The position numbers were made by a program, and so were the translations under genes. 19,006 nucleotides of DNA. It comes from Burkholderiales bacterium. Its GTDB lineage: Bacteria; Pseudomonadota; Gammaproteobacteria; Burkholderiales; Casimicrobiaceae. The first letter of the stretch is position 1. Each line of letters starts with the position of its first letter. Location: positions 1 to 19,006 of the forward strand of contig JANXNO010000567.1 of assembly GCA_025354075.1 (NCBI GenBank), written 5' to 3'. A model generated the notes under the pieces. The model saw only the letters and a list, made by a program, of their open reading frames with translations, was not told the DNA's origin and did no database searches. Shown in pieces: positions 17,891 to 19,006 of the stretch.

Positions 17891-18521
17891 GCGTGCGCGA
17901 TTCGCGGATCAGCGCCATCATCTTCTTCGCGTTCTCGGTGATCAGACTCCAGTTTTTGGCGGCGACCATTTCGCGCGTAGCCACCGCTGAACCACCAATC
18001 GCGGCGATGTTGCTGCACGCCAGCACTGCCGGAATATCGCTGGCGGCAACACCCGTCGCGCAAAAATTTACCTGCGGAATCGGCGCTTCAATCATCTTGA
18101 GCCAGGCCGCGCCGCCGAACACCGTGGCCGGGAAAAACTTCTGCACGTTGAAACCCGCGTCAAGGCAATTCAATACTTCAGTCGGCGTCACCGCGCCCGG
18201 CAACAACGGCAGAGACGCCTTGATGCACGCCGCGCCAACCGCGCTGGTGTAACCGGGACAGACCGCGAATTGGGCGCCTGCATCAACGCATTGCAGCACC
18301 TGATCGGCCAGCGTCACCGTGCCAACGCCGACCAGGATCGGCAAGCCCGATTTCGCGATGGCGTTGATCGACGCGAGGCCCGCGCCAGTGCGCAAGGTGA
18401 CTTCGATGCTGTTGACGCCGCCCGCAATCAGCGCCTGAGCCAGCGGCACTGCGTCTGCCGCGTTATCGATGACGGCAACGGGCACGTAGCCGAGTTTGCG
18501 CAGGGTGAGATTCAAGTCCAT
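17886..18521 (-). CDS. eda: KDPG/KHG aldolase, Entner-Doudoroff pathway (Eda family)
   Basis: Eda cleaves 2-keto-3-deoxy-6-phosphogluconate to pyruvate and glyceraldehyde 3-phosphate. The 211-residue product has the class I aldolase residues at the expected places: Glu40 and Arg44 (SIEVTLRT), Thr68 (VGVGTV) and the Schiff-base Lys128 in VQKFFPA. These are offset by five from E. coli Glu45, Arg49, Thr73 and Lys133. The phosphate loop departs from the family: the usual CPTGG is CATGV (154-158), and GGSWL is GGSAV. No Shine-Dalgarno sequence is clear before ATG 18521; a small TGCCC/GGGCA hairpin lies just upstream. The neighbouring edd on the same strand, 177 bases upstream, supports the pathway assignment. 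Confidence 0.9.
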   Translation of the reverse strand: MDLNLTLRKLGYVPVAVIDNAADAVPLAQALIAGGVNSIEVTLRTGAGLASINAIAKSGLPILVGVGTVTLADQVLQCVDAGAQFAVCPGYTSAVGAACIKASLPLLPGAVTPTEVLNCLDAGFNVQKFFPATVFGGAAWLKMIEAPIPQVNFCATGVAASDIPAVLACSNIAAIGGSAVATREMVAAKNWSLITENAKKMMALIRESRTL

Positions 18522-18698
18522 AAGTTGCCCAGATTTACGGGCACTCCTGTAAATTCATTGTTCGGGCGAACTGCCGCGTTGCACGGTGCCAAGGCGTTGC
18601 GCGTACAACAGAATCCTCATGTACCAAGGCGGTAATGAAGGTTGCTGTGCGCCGCGCGCCTTGCATTTCATCCCGAAAAATGCATTTCTAGAAGTGCC
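18522..18698. other. edd-eda intergenic region
   Basis: This 177-base gap contains no gene I can support. A small hairpin with GCATTT (18662-18667) and AAATGC (18677-18682) lies just after the edd stop, without a T-tract. Another with TGCCC and GGGCA (18528-18543) lies just before eda. Neither repeat family of the window is present here. Confidence 0.4.
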
Positions 18699-19006
18699 CT
18701 AGTTGCCAAAAATAGAAGCGCCGACATTGGCGTCGCTCACATTGTCGCGGAATGCGCTGAACAGTTCGCGGCCCCATCCCGTTTGCGCTTCGGGTACCGG
18801 CGCGTTGCGGCGAGCGGCGAGTGTGGCTTCGTCGACATGCACGGTGAGCACGCCAGTTTCGCAATCCACCGTCACCATGTCGCCATCCCGTACCCGCGCC
18901 AACGCGCCACCCGCTGCCGCCTCCGGCGTAACGTGAATCGCAGCAGGCACGCGCCCGGACGCGCCCGACATGCGGCCATCGGTCACCAACGCCACCTTCA
19001 GTCCGT
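18699..19006 (-). CDS. edd: Phosphogluconate dehydratase Edd, C-terminal end (cut by window edge)
   Basis: Edd is the iron-sulfur enzyme that dehydrates 6-phosphogluconate to KDPG, the substrate of the next gene's product. About 101 C-terminal residues are visible, and the frame is open to the window end. [20 protein letters not shown] and AAIHVTPEA are typical of Edd and distinguish it from the related dihydroxyacid dehydratase IlvD. The end [21 protein letters not shown] also fits. The N-terminal part and the cluster cysteines are outside the window. eda follows on the same strand, probably as one unit. Confidence 0.93.
   Translation of the reverse strand, partial: GLKVALVTDGRMSGASGRVPAAIHVTPEAAAGGALARVRDGDMVTVDCETGVLTVHVDEATLAARRNAPVPEAQTGWGRELFSAFRDNVSDANVGASIFGN

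Noticed and set aside
17332..18063. Minus-strand open frame of 243 codons
   Set aside because: It is antisense to cbiX and out of frame with eda, crosses a REPIN, and has an arginine-rich composition typical of shadow frames.
18528..18543. Hairpin before eda as a riboswitch or attenuator
   Set aside because: The stem is only five base pairs with no conserved core, so it is noted only as part of the intergenic region.

Overview
The window reads as a moderately GC-rich chromosomal segment of a betaproteobacterium, probably from the Burkholderiales or a close relative. The main reason is gene order: dciA / M23 peptidase / secA / argJ / DUF815 ATPase / mutT facing yacG / zapD / coaE / pilD / pilC / pilB, then ffh, is a layout I associate with that class from memory. 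No rRNA, tRNA, CRISPR array or intact transposase gene is visible.

Layout. At the left edge (1-952, minus strand) is the N-terminal part of an MmeI-like fused restriction-methylation enzyme. It is broken by a one-base frameshift and has an ATA codon where the family starts with ATG. Next come divergent dciA (minus) and an M23 envelope peptidase gene (plus), then secA, argJ, a DUF815 P-loop ATPase gene and a Nudix hydrolase gene on the plus strand. A tight minus-strand operon follows, pilB-pilC-pilD-coaE-zapD-yacG. It joins type IV pilus assembly to CoA synthesis, FtsZ-ring bundling and a gyrase inhibitor. ffh diverges from pilB. After it come ybiB-cobA and cbiX on the plus strand (a siroheme/corrinoid branch of tetrapyrrole synthesis). 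The right edge holds the Entner-Doudoroff pair eda and edd on the minus strand, with edd cut by the window end.

The most interesting content lies between the genes. Two repeat families fill most of the gaps. One is a REPIN-like hairpin family with core GTAGGAGCGGCTTGCCGCGA in inverted pairs: three well-kept copies and two decayed ones, behind secA, argJ, ffh, cobA and cbiX. The other is a 117-118 bp AT-rich element with imperfect terminal inverted repeats (CAGCTTTT...). It is present three times, at 1048-1165, 8238-8354 and 15515-15631, and aligns almost without gaps although the copies have diverged. It looks like an old MITE or a dispersed regulatory/RNA element, and I do not recognise it. 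One copy ends 11 bases before the TTG start of ybiB and carries a TTGACA -35-like box. One fills the gap between convergent mutT and yacG. One sits between the broken restriction gene and dciA.

The genes themselves are mostly housekeeping. The oddities are the decaying R-M gene, the back-to-back GTG starts of dciA and the M23 gene, a REPIN that abuts the DUF815 start codon, a REPIN that supplies the stop codons of both cbiX and eda, and an Eda with an altered phosphate-binding loop.
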